DNA of 64,000 nt from Mucilaginibacter agri. GTDB taxonomy: Bacteria > Bacteroidota > Bacteroidia > Sphingobacteriales > Sphingobacteriaceae. The notes under the pieces are model-generated. The model made no database searches, had not been told where the DNA came from, and worked only from the letters and a program-made list of their open reading frames with translations. The number at the start of each line of letters is the position of its first letter. Positions within the stretch are counted from its first letter, which is position 1. The stretch lies in the NCBI RefSeq assembly GCF_009928685.1, contig NZ_WWEO01000044.1, positions 744,001-808,000 of the forward strand. Direction: 5' to 3'. Of the stretch, positions 43,167 through 53,192 are shown piece after piece. The position numbers and the translations under genes are program-made.

Positions 43167-45413
43167 ATGATTATAAAACTTACCGACCAGGAAATTAAAC
43201 GTTACAACCGGAGATTATGGGGTATTGTAATAGGTGGTTTCAGCTTTATTGTGCTGTTGCTGCTTTGTGTTAATTTCGGCTTATTCGGTGCACTACCATC
43301 TTTCCGCGACTTAGAAAATCCCAAAAGCAACCTGGCATCAGAAATCATGTCGGAAGATAAACGTGTGCTGGGTAAATATTTTGTACAAAACCGCTCTAAC
43401 GTTAGCTTTAAACAAATATCACCCAACGTAATCAACGCCCTAGTTGCTACGGAGGATAACCGTTTTTACAGCCACTCGGGGATCGATTTTGGCCGTACGT
43501 TCAGCATTGTGCTTTATAACATGGTGGGCCATAAACAAGGTGGTAGTACTATCACCCAGCAATTGGCCAAAAACCTGTTCAACGGAGCACAGGGCGCCCA
43601 CAACCCTATCAAGCGTATTATCCAGAAACTACAGGAGTGGATTATCGCTGTACGTATAGAGCGCAACTACACCAAAGAAGAGATCATCACCATGTACCTT
43701 AATACGGTAGATTTTGGTGCATATAATACTTTCGGCATCAGTTCGGCTGCGGCTACCTACTTTAATACTACCCCGGCAAACTTAACACCCGACCAGGCTG
43801 CGTTGCTGGTGCGTATGGTAAATGCACCTACGTTGTATAACCCGATCCGTCACCCGGATAATGCCACTACGGGCCGTAACTTCGTGTTATACCGTATGTC
43901 GCAGGAAAACTATATTACAGACGGCCAGTACGAGGAGTTTAAACAACGTCCGTTAGGTATCAAATTCCACCCTACAGATCATACCGAAGGCCTGGCGACT
44001 TATTTCCGCTCGGTATTAAAGAAAGACGTGCAGCGCATTCTGGAAGAAAAATCTATTGTTAAAACCGATGGCAGCCAATATGACCTGGATCGCGACGGCT
44101 TAAAAATATACACCACGCTTAACTACGACATGCAACAGTATGCCGAAGAAGCACAGCATAAGTACATGCGCGAACTGCAGGCTCAGTTTAACGATCACTG
44201 GCATGGCTACAATCTGCGTAAATCTATCCAGAATTACGACTTGTTGATTAAGCAAGGCATGCAGCGCTCGGACCGTTACCGCATGCTGAAACAGGAGGGT
44301 AAAACGGATGAAGAGATCATGGAGGATTTTAACACTCCTGCCCCTATGAACATATTTACCTGGCGAGGCGATAGAGACACTACCATGAAACCGATAGACT
44401 CTATCGTATACAGCAAGCTTACCTTGCGTAATGCCATGATGAGTATGGACCCAACAACCGGCTATATTAAGGCCTGGGTTGGCGGTATCGATTTTAAACA
44501 TTACAAATACGATCAGGTGAAAACCGGCGCAAGGCAGGTGGGTTCTACAGCCAAACCCTTTACCTATGCAGTAGCCATTGCAAACGGATTCTCACCATGT
44601 ATGCAGGTTAATAACGTGCCGGATACGATCCGTATTCCGGGGAGCCCGCCGTGGTGCCCAAATTCTGAACCAAGCTCAACAATACCGGGTATGATTACCT
44701 TGCGTAAGGCATTAGCAAATTCACAAAACTGGGTTACTGCTCACGTTATGAAAGAAGTTACGGCACAACCTGTTGCCACTCTGATAAAAAAGATGGGGAT
44801 CACTACTGAAGTGCCGGCCTACCCTTCTATCTGTCTGGGTGTTTTCGATGCTTCTGTTTTTGACATGACAGGCGCTTACTCGGTATTTGCTAACCACGGT
44901 ATCTGGACGGAGCCCACTTACCTGGTGCGTATAGAAGATAAAAACGGCAACGTACTTTACGATAATAAACCACGTGTTGTACAAGCAATGGAAGATCAGT
45001 ATGCCTACGTAATGACTTACATGTTAAAGGGCGTTATACAAGAAGGTACTGGCCAACGTTTGCAATGGAAATATGGCTTAACTAATCCCATAGGTGGTAA
45101 AACAGGTACTACCCAGGCAAACTCCGATGGCTGGTTCATCGGTATAACACCACAACTGGTTACGGGTGTTTGGACAGGTTGCGAAGACCGGGATATTCAC
45201 TTCCGCAGTACACGTTTAGGTGAGGGAGCTAACACTGCATTGCCGATATTTGCCTTATATATGAAACAGGTATATGCCAACCCGACCTTAGGTATTAAAA
45301 AGAATGTAGATTTCGCTCCACCTAAAAATGGGTTGACCACTGTACTTGACTGCGGCCAATACAACCAGCAGCAACAAGGTACAGACGAGGTTGATAAGAA
45401 ATTAGGGTTTTAA
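43167..45413 (+). CDS. mrcA: Class A penicillin-binding protein (PBP1a-like)
   Basis: Bifunctional peptidoglycan glycosyltransferase/transpeptidase. 748 residues: one membrane anchor (about 18-38), GT51 domain with ATEDNRFYSHSGIDFGR and GGSTITQQLAKNL, a linker domain, then the transpeptidase domain with SXXK in GSTAKPF, SXN in SQNW and KTGT in GGKTGTTQ. All catalytic residues visible are intact. It follows sprE by 6 bp, a likely operon. Confidence 0.94.
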   Translation: MIIKLTDQEIKRYNRRLWGIVIGGFSFIVLLLLCVNFGLFGALPSFRDLENPKSNLASEIMSEDKRVLGKYFVQNRSNVSFKQISPNVINALVATEDNRFYSHSGIDFGRTFSIVLYNMVGHKQGGSTITQQLAKNLFNGAQGAHNPIKRIIQKLQEWIIAVRIERNYTKEEIITMYLNTVDFGAYNTFGISSAAATYFNTTPANLTPDQAALLVRMVNAPTLYNPIRHPDNATTGRNFVLYRMSQENYITDGQYEEFKQRPLGIKFHPTDHTEGLATYFRSVLKKDVQRILEEKSIVKTDGSQYDLDRDGLKIYTTLNYDMQQYAEEAQHKYMRELQAQFNDHWHGYNLRKSIQNYDLLIKQGMQRSDRYRMLKQEGKTDEEIMEDFNTPAPMNIFTWRGDRDTTMKPIDSIVYSKLTLRNAMMSMDPTTGYIKAWVGGIDFKHYKYDQVKTGARQVGSTAKPFTYAVAIANGFSPCMQVNNVPDTIRIPGSPPWCPNSEPSSTIPGMITLRKALANSQNWVTAHVMKEVTAQPVATLIKKMGITTEVPAYPSICLGVFDASVFDMTGAYSVFANHGIWTEPTYLVRIEDKNGNVLYDNKPRVVQAMEDQYAYVMTYMLKGVIQEGTGQRLQWKYGLTNPIGGKTGTTQANSDGWFIGITPQLVTGVWTGCEDRDIHFRSTRLGEGANTALPIFALYMKQVYANPTLGIKKNVDFAPPKNGLTTVLDCGQYNQQQQGTDEVDKKLGF

Positions 45414-45582
45414 CCCCCCTAGCCCCCTAAAGGGGGAGCTTTTGATTAGCATAATAGTTTAACTATACTAATCAAAAGCCGGGCAAATTATTTATTATAA
45501 AAACTATGCAATTCCTCTTTTGCTTATAAGGCAAAGAGGATTTGTACTTTTCCTCCCCCTTCAGGGGGTCGGGGGGCGTGAC
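45412..45582. repeat. Composite intergenic element with nested hairpins
   Basis: Outer GC-rich arms (CCCCCCTAGCCCCCTAAAGG with GGGAG, and CTCCCCCTTCAGGGGGTCGG with GGGG) surround two inner hairpins: GCTTTTGATTAG/CTAATCAAAAGC and CCTCTTTTGC/GGCAAAGAGG. It fills the whole gap between the PBP and uvrC genes. It looks like a MITE-type or BIME-type element. Confidence 0.75.
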
Positions 45583-45584
45583 TT

Positions 45585-47393
45585 ATGTTTGATTACCGAG
45601 AAGAGTTAAAGAAGATACCACATAAGCCCGGTGTATATCAATACTGGGACAGCGAGAACGAGCTGATCTATATTGGCAAGGCTAAAGATCTGCGCAATCG
45701 CGTAACGTCTTATTTTGTTAAAGATCTTAATGTAAATGCCAAGACGCGAGTGCTGGTATCTAAAATCCGCAAGATAACCTTTACCATAGTTGATACCGAG
45801 GTAGATGCCTGGCTGCTGGAAAACAGCATGATCAAAAAGCATCAGCCGCGATACAACGTAATGCTGAAGGATGATAAAACTTATCCCTGGATCATCATCA
45901 AAAACGAGCCCTTCCCCCGCATCTACTGGACACGCAGAATTGTGAAGGATGGCTCTAAATATCTAGGGCCCTATGCCTCGGTGAGTATGATGCATACCAT
46001 ACTCGGGCTTATTAAAGAGACCTATCCGCTTCGTACCTGCAACCTTAACCTTACTAAAGAGAATATCGACGCGGGCAAGTTTAAGGTTTGTTTAGAGTAC
46101 CAGTTAGGTAATTGCAAAGGCCCTTGCCAGAATTACCAGACGCTTGAGGACTACGAACATAACATTGGCGAAATCACCGACATTTTGAACGGTAAAACGG
46201 GTGCTGTAATTCGCAACCTGAAAGCAGATATGGATAACGCCGCCATGAACCTCGATTTTGAGCTGGCGCACAAGCTGAAGTATAAGTTTGACCTGCTGGA
46301 TAAATATCAGCATAAATCAACCGTTGTAAATTCGTCCATTACAGAGGTTGACGTTTTCAGCATCGCTTCAGAAGAGAAATATGCCTTTGTAAACTACCTT
46401 AAGGTAATGAACGGCACCATTATCCAAACGCAAACCATCGAACTTAAAAAACGACTGGATGAAAGTGACGAGGAGCTGCTAACACTAGCTATATCCGAAT
46501 TCAGAACCCGTTATAACAGTACGTCTAAGGAGATCATTGTCCCTTTTGATATTGATCTGGACGACGATAAGCTGAAGTTCACGGTGCCCAAGCTGGGAGA
46601 GAAGAAAAAACTGCTCGACCTATCGGCCAAGAACGTAACGTTCTTTAAAACCGAAAAAATAGACCAATACGAAAGGCTAAACCCCGATGTGCGCACCGAA
46701 CGTTTGCTCACCCAAATGATGAAGGATTTGCGCATGAACCAGCTGCCAAAACACATTGAGTGTTTTGATAACTCTAACTTTCAGGGTAAATATCCGGTAT
46801 CGGCTATCGTGGTTTTCAGGGATGGCAAGCCATCAAAAAAGGACTACCGATTCTTCAATGTTAAAACAGTAGAGGGTCCTAACGATTTTGCCACTATGGA
46901 AGAAGCCGTTCACCGCCGCTACAGGCGCATGTTAGATGAAGGTGGTGACTTACCTCAGCTCATCATTATTGATGGTGGTAAAGGGCAGCTTTCGTCGGCA
47001 TTAAAGAGCTTGAAACTATTGGGCATTGATAAGCAGATGACGGTTATCGGCATTGCCAAAAGGCTCGAAGAGCTCTACTACCCCGGCGACCAATACCCGC
47101 TGTATCTGGATAAAAAATCGGAGACCTTAAAGGTGATCCAACAACTACGCGATGAGGCGCACCGTTTCGGTATTACTGCTCACCGCAAAAAACGCGATAA
47201 GAGCACGCTTGCAACCGAACTGGAACTTATAGATGGCATCGGCAAAACATCAGCCGAGAAGCTGCTTAAATACTTTAAATCGGTTAAAAAAATCCGAGAA
47301 GCTACTGTTACCGAACTACAGGAAGTAGTCAACCTAAAACAGGCCAAAGCCATAACCGAATATTTCGGCCAAAAAAATACCCCGGTAAGCTAA
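45585..47393 (+). CDS. uvrC: Excinuclease ABC subunit C
   Basis: Dual-incision nuclease of nucleotide excision repair. 602 residues: GIY-YIG domain (PGVYQYWD ... LIYIGKAKDLRNRV), a UVR motif region near 200-235, the RNase H-like second nuclease with CFDNSNFQG and IIDGGKGQ, and a C-terminal helix-hairpin-helix (LIDGIGKTSAEKLL). Full length. Immediately preceded by the composite element. Confidence 0.95.
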   Translation: MFDYREELKKIPHKPGVYQYWDSENELIYIGKAKDLRNRVTSYFVKDLNVNAKTRVLVSKIRKITFTIVDTEVDAWLLENSMIKKHQPRYNVMLKDDKTYPWIIIKNEPFPRIYWTRRIVKDGSKYLGPYASVSMMHTILGLIKETYPLRTCNLNLTKENIDAGKFKVCLEYQLGNCKGPCQNYQTLEDYEHNIGEITDILNGKTGAVIRNLKADMDNAAMNLDFELAHKLKYKFDLLDKYQHKSTVVNSSITEVDVFSIASEEKYAFVNYLKVMNGTIIQTQTIELKKRLDESDEELLTLAISEFRTRYNSTSKEIIVPFDIDLDDDKLKFTVPKLGEKKKLLDLSAKNVTFFKTEKIDQYERLNPDVRTERLLTQMMKDLRMNQLPKHIECFDNSNFQGKYPVSAIVVFRDGKPSKKDYRFFNVKTVEGPNDFATMEEAVHRRYRRMLDEGGDLPQLIIIDGGKGQLSSALKSLKLLGIDKQMTVIGIAKRLEELYYPGDQYPLYLDKKSETLKVIQQLRDEAHRFGITAHRKKRDKSTLATELELIDGIGKTSAEKLLKYFKSVKKIREATVTELQEVVNLKQAKAITEYFGQKNTPVS

Positions 47394-47412
47394 GCTTCCG
47401 GGGTTATTTATT
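47379..47412 (+). terminator. Terminator overlapping the uvrC 3' end
   Basis: ACCCCGG and CCGGGGT with inner AAGCT/AGCTT form a stem that includes the last uvrC codons, followed by TATTTATTT. Confidence 0.65.
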
Positions 47413-47432
47413 TCGTTAAAAGATCTCTGTAC

Positions 47433-48419
47433 TTAGTACGACCACAGGTTAAGCTCCCAGTCCATTAAAGACTTTTTCACTTTCTCTGATTCGTATAAAC
47501 GATCTATGCCTTGTGCATAATCTTTAATACGCTCGTCTTTCTCGTTAGATACTTTTACAATGTAGCTATTGAAAAGCCTTTTCATAAACACGTCGTCATA
47601 GCTTAAGCCGGTTGCATCGTTGTTACGGTTAACAACCTCTTTGGTAGCTAAGATTTGGCGCGCTTCCGGAAAATACACCCAGAAAATAGGGGTATAATCA
47701 ACATCGCCACCTGCAAGGGCACCACTGATTTTTGGTTTCATTAAAGGTGCAATACCAATAATGCGTGGCTCAAATACCGAACGTTGTTTGTCGAAAATCC
47801 AGTCTTCTTTAATACGGAACCTAACAACACTGTCTGGGTTAAATTCACCCGCTTGCATGGTAGAGCCGATTTTATCGCCTGTGTTTTTATCAAACTTATC
47901 AACCATTACGCTATCAGCCACACGGCTTTTAGCAGCTCCAGGGGTTAATGGTGTAGCAAAAGTATCGCCGCTTGGGTCTTCTTTGCTTGGTGTTGGATCG
48001 TAAGCAGTAAGCTCGCCGTTAGCAATAGCCTCCATCAGGATGTCTATTAATCTGGCTTTAGGAGAAGACATATACTTGTTCATCTTGTCCCTGGTATCAA
48101 CCTCGCGCCATACGCGTTTTGCAAACATTACGTCAGACTCGCGCAGGTTTGGCAGTGGGGTTACTTTGGCGTTGCTAAGGTTATTCTTTTTATAATAACC
48201 ATCCAGCGGACGATCAAAGGGTTTAACCGATGCTTTTTTAGACGTATCAGCAACAGGCTGTGTAGCCATAGTTGTGCTTGGCGCAGCCGCAGGCGGAGCC
48301 GTAGTCTTTTTAGCTGTAGTTTGCTTTTTAGCAGGGGCTTTTTTCTTAGTGCTACGCTTTTGCGCCATAACACCTACCGATAAAAGGCACAATACAACAA
48401 CTATAATCTTCTTCTTCAT
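47433..48419 (-). CDS. gldN: Type IX secretion/gliding protein GldN
   Basis: Periplasmic ring component that with GldK forms the outer T9SS ring. 328 residues: signal peptide (MKKKIIVVVLCLLSVGVMAQ), a Lys/Ala/Thr-rich linker (about 20-75), then the GldN/PorN domain with VMFAKRVWREVDTRDKMN, KEDWIFDKQRSVFEPRIIGI and WVYFPEARQILATKEV. Last gene of the gldK-L-M-N operon, 7 bp after gldM. Confidence 0.95.
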   Translation of the reverse strand: MKKKIIVVVLCLLSVGVMAQKRSTKKKAPAKKQTTAKKTTAPPAAAPSTTMATQPVADTSKKASVKPFDRPLDGYYKKNNLSNAKVTPLPNLRESDVMFAKRVWREVDTRDKMNKYMSSPKARLIDILMEAIANGELTAYDPTPSKEDPSGDTFATPLTPGAAKSRVADSVMVDKFDKNTGDKIGSTMQAGEFNPDSVVRFRIKEDWIFDKQRSVFEPRIIGIAPLMKPKISGALAGGDVDYTPIFWVYFPEARQILATKEVVNRNNDATGLSYDDVFMKRLFNSYIVKVSNEKDERIKDYAQGIDRLYESEKVKKSLMDWELNLWSY

Positions 48420-48426
48420 ATGCTTT

Positions 48427-49959
48427 TTAATTTGCTAACAATGATATATCATCAAGTCCGCGTTGTGTGCCATCAGGGCCAACTGCAACAATGTTGGCAA
48501 AAATAACACGTGTACCAGGCGTAACGGTTGCCATAGCAGATTTCATTGCTCCGCTAAGATCCGAACCCTGACCTGTAAGTTGAATAGGATCCTGACGAGG
48601 TTTAACTATCCATAAAGTAAAGCGGGTTACGTTAAACTTGGCATCAAACTCAAAGTTCTCCAATTTAGCAAAAACTTTGTCTTGAGCCTTAATGTTACCT
48701 GCTGCAACAGCGCCGCTGCTTTTACCTGCAAATACTGCTTTAGGATCAGGGATACGTTTAACACGGAATTCGCTGGTGCCTAAAGTTTGTGTTTTACCCG
48801 GAGCTGCTTCGCCAGATACAGTTACTTTTACGGTACCCGGATTTTTAACGTTAGCAACAAATGCACCGTCCGAACCACTGATAGAACCTTCAGTAATGCT
48901 TAATCTCAGTTTATCCTTAGGTAAACCAGGTGCCGAAACAGATAATGGGTTAGGCACACCTATGTAAAGAACGTTCATTTTATCTGGCGATACTACAGCC
49001 GATGGCTTAGCAACCTGATAAGTTTGCGTAACTTGATAGTCTTTAGTATGGCCATCATTCTGCTTCACGCTAATTTTACCTATCCAGGTAAATACCCCTT
49101 CCTTGCTAGTATTCACGGTATAAGTTCCCTGGCCTTCTTTTACAGGGATCGAAGCACCGTTTACAGTGATGTTAGGGTTAGATTTTGAATCAGAGGCAGT
49201 TAAGAAAACCTGTGCTGTATATGGCTGGCCTGCTATTACATAGCTGCTTGGTGCCACTGCTACAGCGCTAAACTTATCTAAGTTAACAACTGCCTGATCT
49301 ACTTTACCTAAAATCTTTTTAACAATTTCGTTTTCAGCATTCTTAGCATCAACCTGTAATTTAGTTAATGCCGTGATAGAAGCCCCCATCGGAATACCTT
49401 CGCCGAAGGTTGCCTCTTGCCATGTTTTACGGGTTACTTCACCATTTCTTGGTGGATCAACCACGTTTAAGCTAATGTTTACACCCTGGCGGTCTTTTTC
49501 ATCTAAGAAACTCAGTAATTTCTCACGGGTTTCGTCAACTTGTTTACGCAGCTCTTCGCCATGTTTTTGGGTGATCATAAAGTGAGCCGAGATATCCATA
49601 TCCGAGCGGCCTTTATAATCGTGGATAGTTTCGTCGTAACCACCGCCTACGTCTATCAGCTCTTTTTTAAGGCCTTCAACATAAGTTGTAAAATCTGTAG
49701 CTACTTTACTAACCTGCTTTGCTTTATCATATATCGGTTTAGCCCTTTCAGGTTGATCCTTTAATTTTGTTTTCTCAAATGCATCAAACGTATTGTTTAT
49801 ACCTGTTTGTACGTTTGTTTGAGATTGCGAAAGGCTTTCCGTGATGTTTTTAAAGGCATCCAGTAAACTATCTGGTATTTGTAAGGCAACTAAGCCTAAC
49901 AGTACCAGGTACAGGATACCCATCATTCGCTGCCTTGGGGTTTCTTTACCTCCAGCCAT
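48427..49959 (-). CDS. gldM: Type IX secretion/gliding motor protein GldM
   Basis: Inner-membrane motor subunit that spans the periplasm. 510 residues: one N-terminal membrane helix (RMMGILYLVLLGLVALQIP), a helical periplasmic segment (about 35-220), then several Ig-like domains (SYVIAGQPYTAQVFLTAS and onward) ending in the region that contacts GldK/GldN (VIFANIVAVGPDGTQRGL). Start ATG 44 bp after gldL. Confidence 0.96.
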   Translation of the reverse strand: MAGGKETPRQRMMGILYLVLLGLVALQIPDSLLDAFKNITESLSQSQTNVQTGINNTFDAFEKTKLKDQPERAKPIYDKAKQVSKVATDFTTYVEGLKKELIDVGGGYDETIHDYKGRSDMDISAHFMITQKHGEELRKQVDETREKLLSFLDEKDRQGVNISLNVVDPPRNGEVTRKTWQEATFGEGIPMGASITALTKLQVDAKNAENEIVKKILGKVDQAVVNLDKFSAVAVAPSSYVIAGQPYTAQVFLTASDSKSNPNITVNGASIPVKEGQGTYTVNTSKEGVFTWIGKISVKQNDGHTKDYQVTQTYQVAKPSAVVSPDKMNVLYIGVPNPLSVSAPGLPKDKLRLSITEGSISGSDGAFVANVKNPGTVKVTVSGEAAPGKTQTLGTSEFRVKRIPDPKAVFAGKSSGAVAAGNIKAQDKVFAKLENFEFDAKFNVTRFTLWIVKPRQDPIQLTGQGSDLSGAMKSAMATVTPGTRVIFANIVAVGPDGTQRGLDDISLLAN

Positions 49960-49967
49960 TGTTTTCT

Positions 49968-49996
49968 ATTGTGAGTATTGAGTGAGTAGTAAGTTT
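49968..49996. repeat. Short-word direct repeat between gldL and gldM
   Basis: ATTGTGAGTATTGAGTGAGT followed by AGTAAGTTT: three imperfect GAGTA/GAGT words in the 44 bp junction. Same style as the words in the atp junctions, without a second arm. Confidence 0.45.
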
Positions 49997-50003
49997 AAAT
50001 AAA

Positions 50004-50801
50004 TTAGTTAGCACGTGGCTGGTTCATTGCCGAAAGCATGTTACCATAGATTGCATTTAACGAAGCAAGATTCTTCGATAAACGGCCTACTTCTTCTTTA
50101 AACTGTTTGCTATCATCTAACGACTCATTGAAGTTTTGCATAGTTGATGCTAAGCTTCCGTAGAATTTGTTCATAGCTTTTAAGTGCGCGCTCGAATCCT
50201 GTAATTCCAATTCGTAAACGGCATTTAATGATGATAAATTTTTAGCAAGATTGTTAACCTGCTCGTGATATGCTTTTGAAGACACATCGGTATTAGCCAG
50301 CTCGTTTAAGTTAGCTGATGCTTTTGAAAACGCGGCGCTAAGGCCATCGTAGCTTGCAGTTGCAGTTTTTACTTTAGCAGCAAACTCGTTAGTAGCCGCA
50401 CCTGCATCGGCAACGCTTGAAATAGTAGCAACTTTATCGCCGAAGGTTCTTAAACCATCGCCCAGGCTACCAATTAATTCAGGACCAATTTTAGCGTCTG
50501 TTAACATTTTATCTAATGCAGCAGTGCTACCGGTTGGCAGCGGCTGCGCTTGTGCACGTACAACAGGAGCGCCAGTATAGTCAGGGGCAATTTCAGGGTA
50601 AGCTTTAGTCCAGTCTACCTCAACGTCTTCGCGTTGAAATCCTAAAAGGAAGAATAGGAATGCCTCCATTGACAGACCGATTGCAATAAAATAGGTACTT
50701 CCAGGTAAGTGTAAGATTTTGAACATTAGTCCAATAATTACAACTGTTGCACCCCAAGATACGATGTTACCAATTCCGTAAGGTTTCTTTTTACCAGCCA
50801 T
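50004..50801 (-). CDS. gldL: Type IX secretion/gliding motor protein GldL
   Basis: Inner-membrane partner of GldM in the proton-driven T9SS motor. 265 residues: two N-terminal membrane spans (about 10-30 and 36-54) with an acidic residue at SMEAFLFFLLG, the Glu expected in the motor, then a cytoplasmic helical domain with heptad-like SLNAVYELELQD and SLNAIYGNMLSAM repeats. Follows gldK by 66 bp. Confidence 0.95.
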   Translation of the reverse strand: MAGKKKPYGIGNIVSWGATVVIIGLMFKILHLPGSTYFIAIGLSMEAFLFFLLGFQREDVEVDWTKAYPEIAPDYTGAPVVRAQAQPLPTGSTAALDKMLTDAKIGPELIGSLGDGLRTFGDKVATISSVADAGAATNEFAAKVKTATASYDGLSAAFSKASANLNELANTDVSSKAYHEQVNNLAKNLSSLNAVYELELQDSSAHLKAMNKFYGSLASTMQNFNESLDDSKQFKEEVGRLSKNLASLNAIYGNMLSAMNQPRAN

Positions 50802-50867
50802 AAGAAAGTTTTGTAGTGAAGATGATTGTTTTAAGTGATTATTTGTTTTGGGTATTAATTAGAGTAT

Positions 50868-52181
50868 TTAGCGTTTGTCGCGGATGTCGCGACCCTGGTA
50901 ACGGCTTACACATCTGAAACCGATATACGATTTAGCAGTATCTTGATATTCATAAGCACGGGTTGAGTTTTGCAGGAAATAACCGATATCTTTCCATGAG
51001 CCACCTTTTACTACTTTACGTTTCATAGATTCAGGATCACTTGCCTTAGCCTCGTAAGTATATGTAGGTGCCATATCGTGTACAAATGTTGGAGCAGATT
51101 CGTCATAAGCAGATGAAGTCCACTCGGCTACGTTACCAGCCATGTTGTACAAACCATAATCGTTAGGGAAGTATGAACGTACGTTTACTGTGTAAGCGCC
51201 GCCATCATCGGTATAGTTACCACGACCTGGTTTAAAGTTAGCTAATAAACAACCCTTAGCATTTTTGATGTAAGGACCGCCCCATGGGTAATCCGTACCT
51301 ATCCTGCCACCACGCGCAGCATATTCAAACTCGCCTTCGCTTGGTAAGCTGTAAGGTAAGCGGTGAGGTAATTTATGAGAATCTTTGTATGAATCGTTGT
51401 AACGGGTGCGCCATACCGTAAACGCACGTGCCTGGCGCCAGTTAACGCCAACAACAGGATAGTTTCTGTAAGCCGGGTGAGAGAAATAACCTTCAACCAT
51501 AGGCTCGTTGGCGGCATAAGAAAAGTCTGACAACCATACCAATGTATCTGGATAAACAGGTACAGTATCGCGGAAAATGAAGTCAGAACGTTTTTTGGTT
51601 TTATCGTTATGGTAGTTTGCAGCGTCGCGCAATACCATTAAAGAGTAGTTGTATTTTAAAAGGCGTACGTCAACCTCGTTACGGTCAAACACACGGTCGT
51701 CGCCCTGGTAGTACATGCCCTGTAATTTTTGAGCATTGCCGGCTTTTGCACCTTTACCTGTAGCCCAAACCGGGTGTTGTTGTACATACGTCCAGTTAAT
51801 GATTTTTTTACCACCGGTATTGGTAGCGCCTTTAGCCGGCTTAAGGTAATATTTGTCATCGCCCATGTAACTGGTAATGGCGATGGAGTCGCGCACCCAG
51901 TTCACAAATTGCTTGTACTGGCTGTTGCTTAACTCGGTTTGATCCATAAAAAATGGAGCAATGGTAACCTGTTTGTTCTGTGCAATCTGCGCAAAAGTTA
52001 CATCCTGATCTGTTTGGCCCATTAAAAACGAGCCGCCTGGTATATAAACCATGCCATAAGGGATTTCCGCTCTGAACGATTTTTGTGGCACGCCCTTCAC
52101 TTCCCCCCTATCATTGCCACGGCCGCAACTGCTTAATATTCCAACGATCAGCAAGACAAATAAATAGTATACTTTTTTCAT
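50868..52181 (-). CDS. gldK: Type IX secretion/gliding lipoprotein GldK
   Basis: Outer-membrane lipoprotein with a formylglycine-generating-enzyme (SUMF1) fold that forms the periplasmic ring with GldN. 437 residues, lipid Cys19 in VGILSSCGRG, then VYIPGGSFLMGQTDQDV, LPSEGEFEYAARGG, YPWGGPYIKN, YNMAGNVAEWTSSAYDES and KGGSWKDIGYFLQNSTRAY. First gene of the gldK-L-M-N operon. Confidence 0.95.
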   Translation of the reverse strand: MKKVYYLFVLLIVGILSSCGRGNDRGEVKGVPQKSFRAEIPYGMVYIPGGSFLMGQTDQDVTFAQIAQNKQVTIAPFFMDQTELSNSQYKQFVNWVRDSIAITSYMGDDKYYLKPAKGATNTGGKKIINWTYVQQHPVWATGKGAKAGNAQKLQGMYYQGDDRVFDRNEVDVRLLKYNYSLMVLRDAANYHNDKTKKRSDFIFRDTVPVYPDTLVWLSDFSYAANEPMVEGYFSHPAYRNYPVVGVNWRQARAFTVWRTRYNDSYKDSHKLPHRLPYSLPSEGEFEYAARGGRIGTDYPWGGPYIKNAKGCLLANFKPGRGNYTDDGGAYTVNVRSYFPNDYGLYNMAGNVAEWTSSAYDESAPTFVHDMAPTYTYEAKASDPESMKRKVVKGGSWKDIGYFLQNSTRAYEYQDTAKSYIGFRCVSRYQGRDIRDKR

Positions 52182-52200
52182 TATTAATCAATGTAACGTA

Positions 52201-52208
52201 CAAAATTA
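52201..52208 (-). promoter_or_regulatory. Putative -7 box for gldK
   Basis: TAATTTTG on the minus strand fits TAnnTTTG and ends 19 bases before the gldK ATG. No -33 TTG at normal spacing was found. Confidence 0.38.
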
Positions 52209-52415
52209 ACTTTACCTTAATTAGGGTAATTTCGGTAACTAAAATACAAAAACTTTTTAATACCACTATTAAAAGCCATGTTTTAGTAATAATTCAGCAA
52301 CGCCTATTGTAACTTTTAAGATGTAATTATCTTTAAAGTGTACAAACCACACGTACTAATTAAAACTACTCGCTTATACGGTATTCCGGTTTAAAGGTTA
52401 TCTAAAAAAGATAAA

Positions 52416-53174
52416 TTATTTGTTAACCTGTTTTACATATTGCTCAATAGCCATCGTCATAGACGGTGCGCTAGGCGTTGGAGCAGGTATGTCCAATATC
52501 AGGCCGGCATCAAGCAATGCTTTATGCGTTGTAGCTCCAAACGCTGCAATACGCGTATTATTTTGCTTAAAGTCAGGAAAGTTTTTGTAAAGTGACTGAA
52601 TACTAGATGGGCTGAAGAATGCAATCACGTCATAAAACACCTCTGCCAGGTCAGAAAGGTCGCTGCACACGGTGCGGAACAACACTGCAGGAGTAAAGTT
52701 ATAGCCATTATCAAGCAAAAACTTTTGGGTTTCTTCTGCTGCTACGTCCGAGCATGGGTACAGGAATTTCTCGCCAGAGTGTTTTTTTAGCACCTCGGCC
52801 AGGTCGGCCGCGGTTTGTTTGCCGAAAAATATCTTACGTTTACGGTACTGAATATATTTTTGAAGATAGAGAGCGATGGTTTCAGACAAGCAGAAATATT
52901 TCATTTCTACAGGCACCTCAAAACGCATCTCTTCGCAAATGCGGAAAAAATGATCGGCCGAATTTCTACTGGTGAAAATAACCGCTGTAAAATCAGCAAG
53001 GTTAATTTTCTCCTTACGAAAGTCTTTGGCAGGTACACCTTCAACATGGATAAAAGAGCGGAAATCGATCTTAAGTCCGTGTTTCTTAGCCAGTTCGGCA
53101 TAGGGGTTCTTGTCGTTTTCAGGCTTCGGCAAAGTAACCAATATACTTTTTACCTTTTTTTTTCTGTCTTCCAA
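52416..53174 (-). CDS. hemD: Uroporphyrinogen-III synthase-like protein (HemD family)
   Basis: A 252-residue HemD-fold protein. Segments AVIFTSRNSADHFFRI, KYFCLSETIALYLQKYI, FLYPCSDVAAEETQKFL, VIAFFSPSSIQSLYKNFP and RIAAFGATTHKALLDAG follow the alternating two-domain pattern of uroporphyrinogen-III synthase, which cyclises hydroxymethylbilane for heme. The start must be TTG at 53174: no ATG or GTG fits. It is 18 bases after the DUF4271 stop and in the same frame. Position just upstream of gldK hints at a link with T9SS, or simple clustering (inference). Confidence 0.85.
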   Translation of the reverse strand: MEDRKKKVKSILVTLPKPENDKNPYAELAKKHGLKIDFRSFIHVEGVPAKDFRKEKINLADFTAVIFTSRNSADHFFRICEEMRFEVPVEMKYFCLSETIALYLQKYIQYRKRKIFFGKQTAADLAEVLKKHSGEKFLYPCSDVAAEETQKFLLDNGYNFTPAVLFRTVCSDLSDLAEVFYDVIAFFSPSSIQSLYKNFPDFKQNNTRIAAFGATTHKALLDAGLILDIPAPTPSAPSMTMAIEQYVKQVNK

Positions 53175-53192
53175 TTTTCGTAGTCTAACTAG

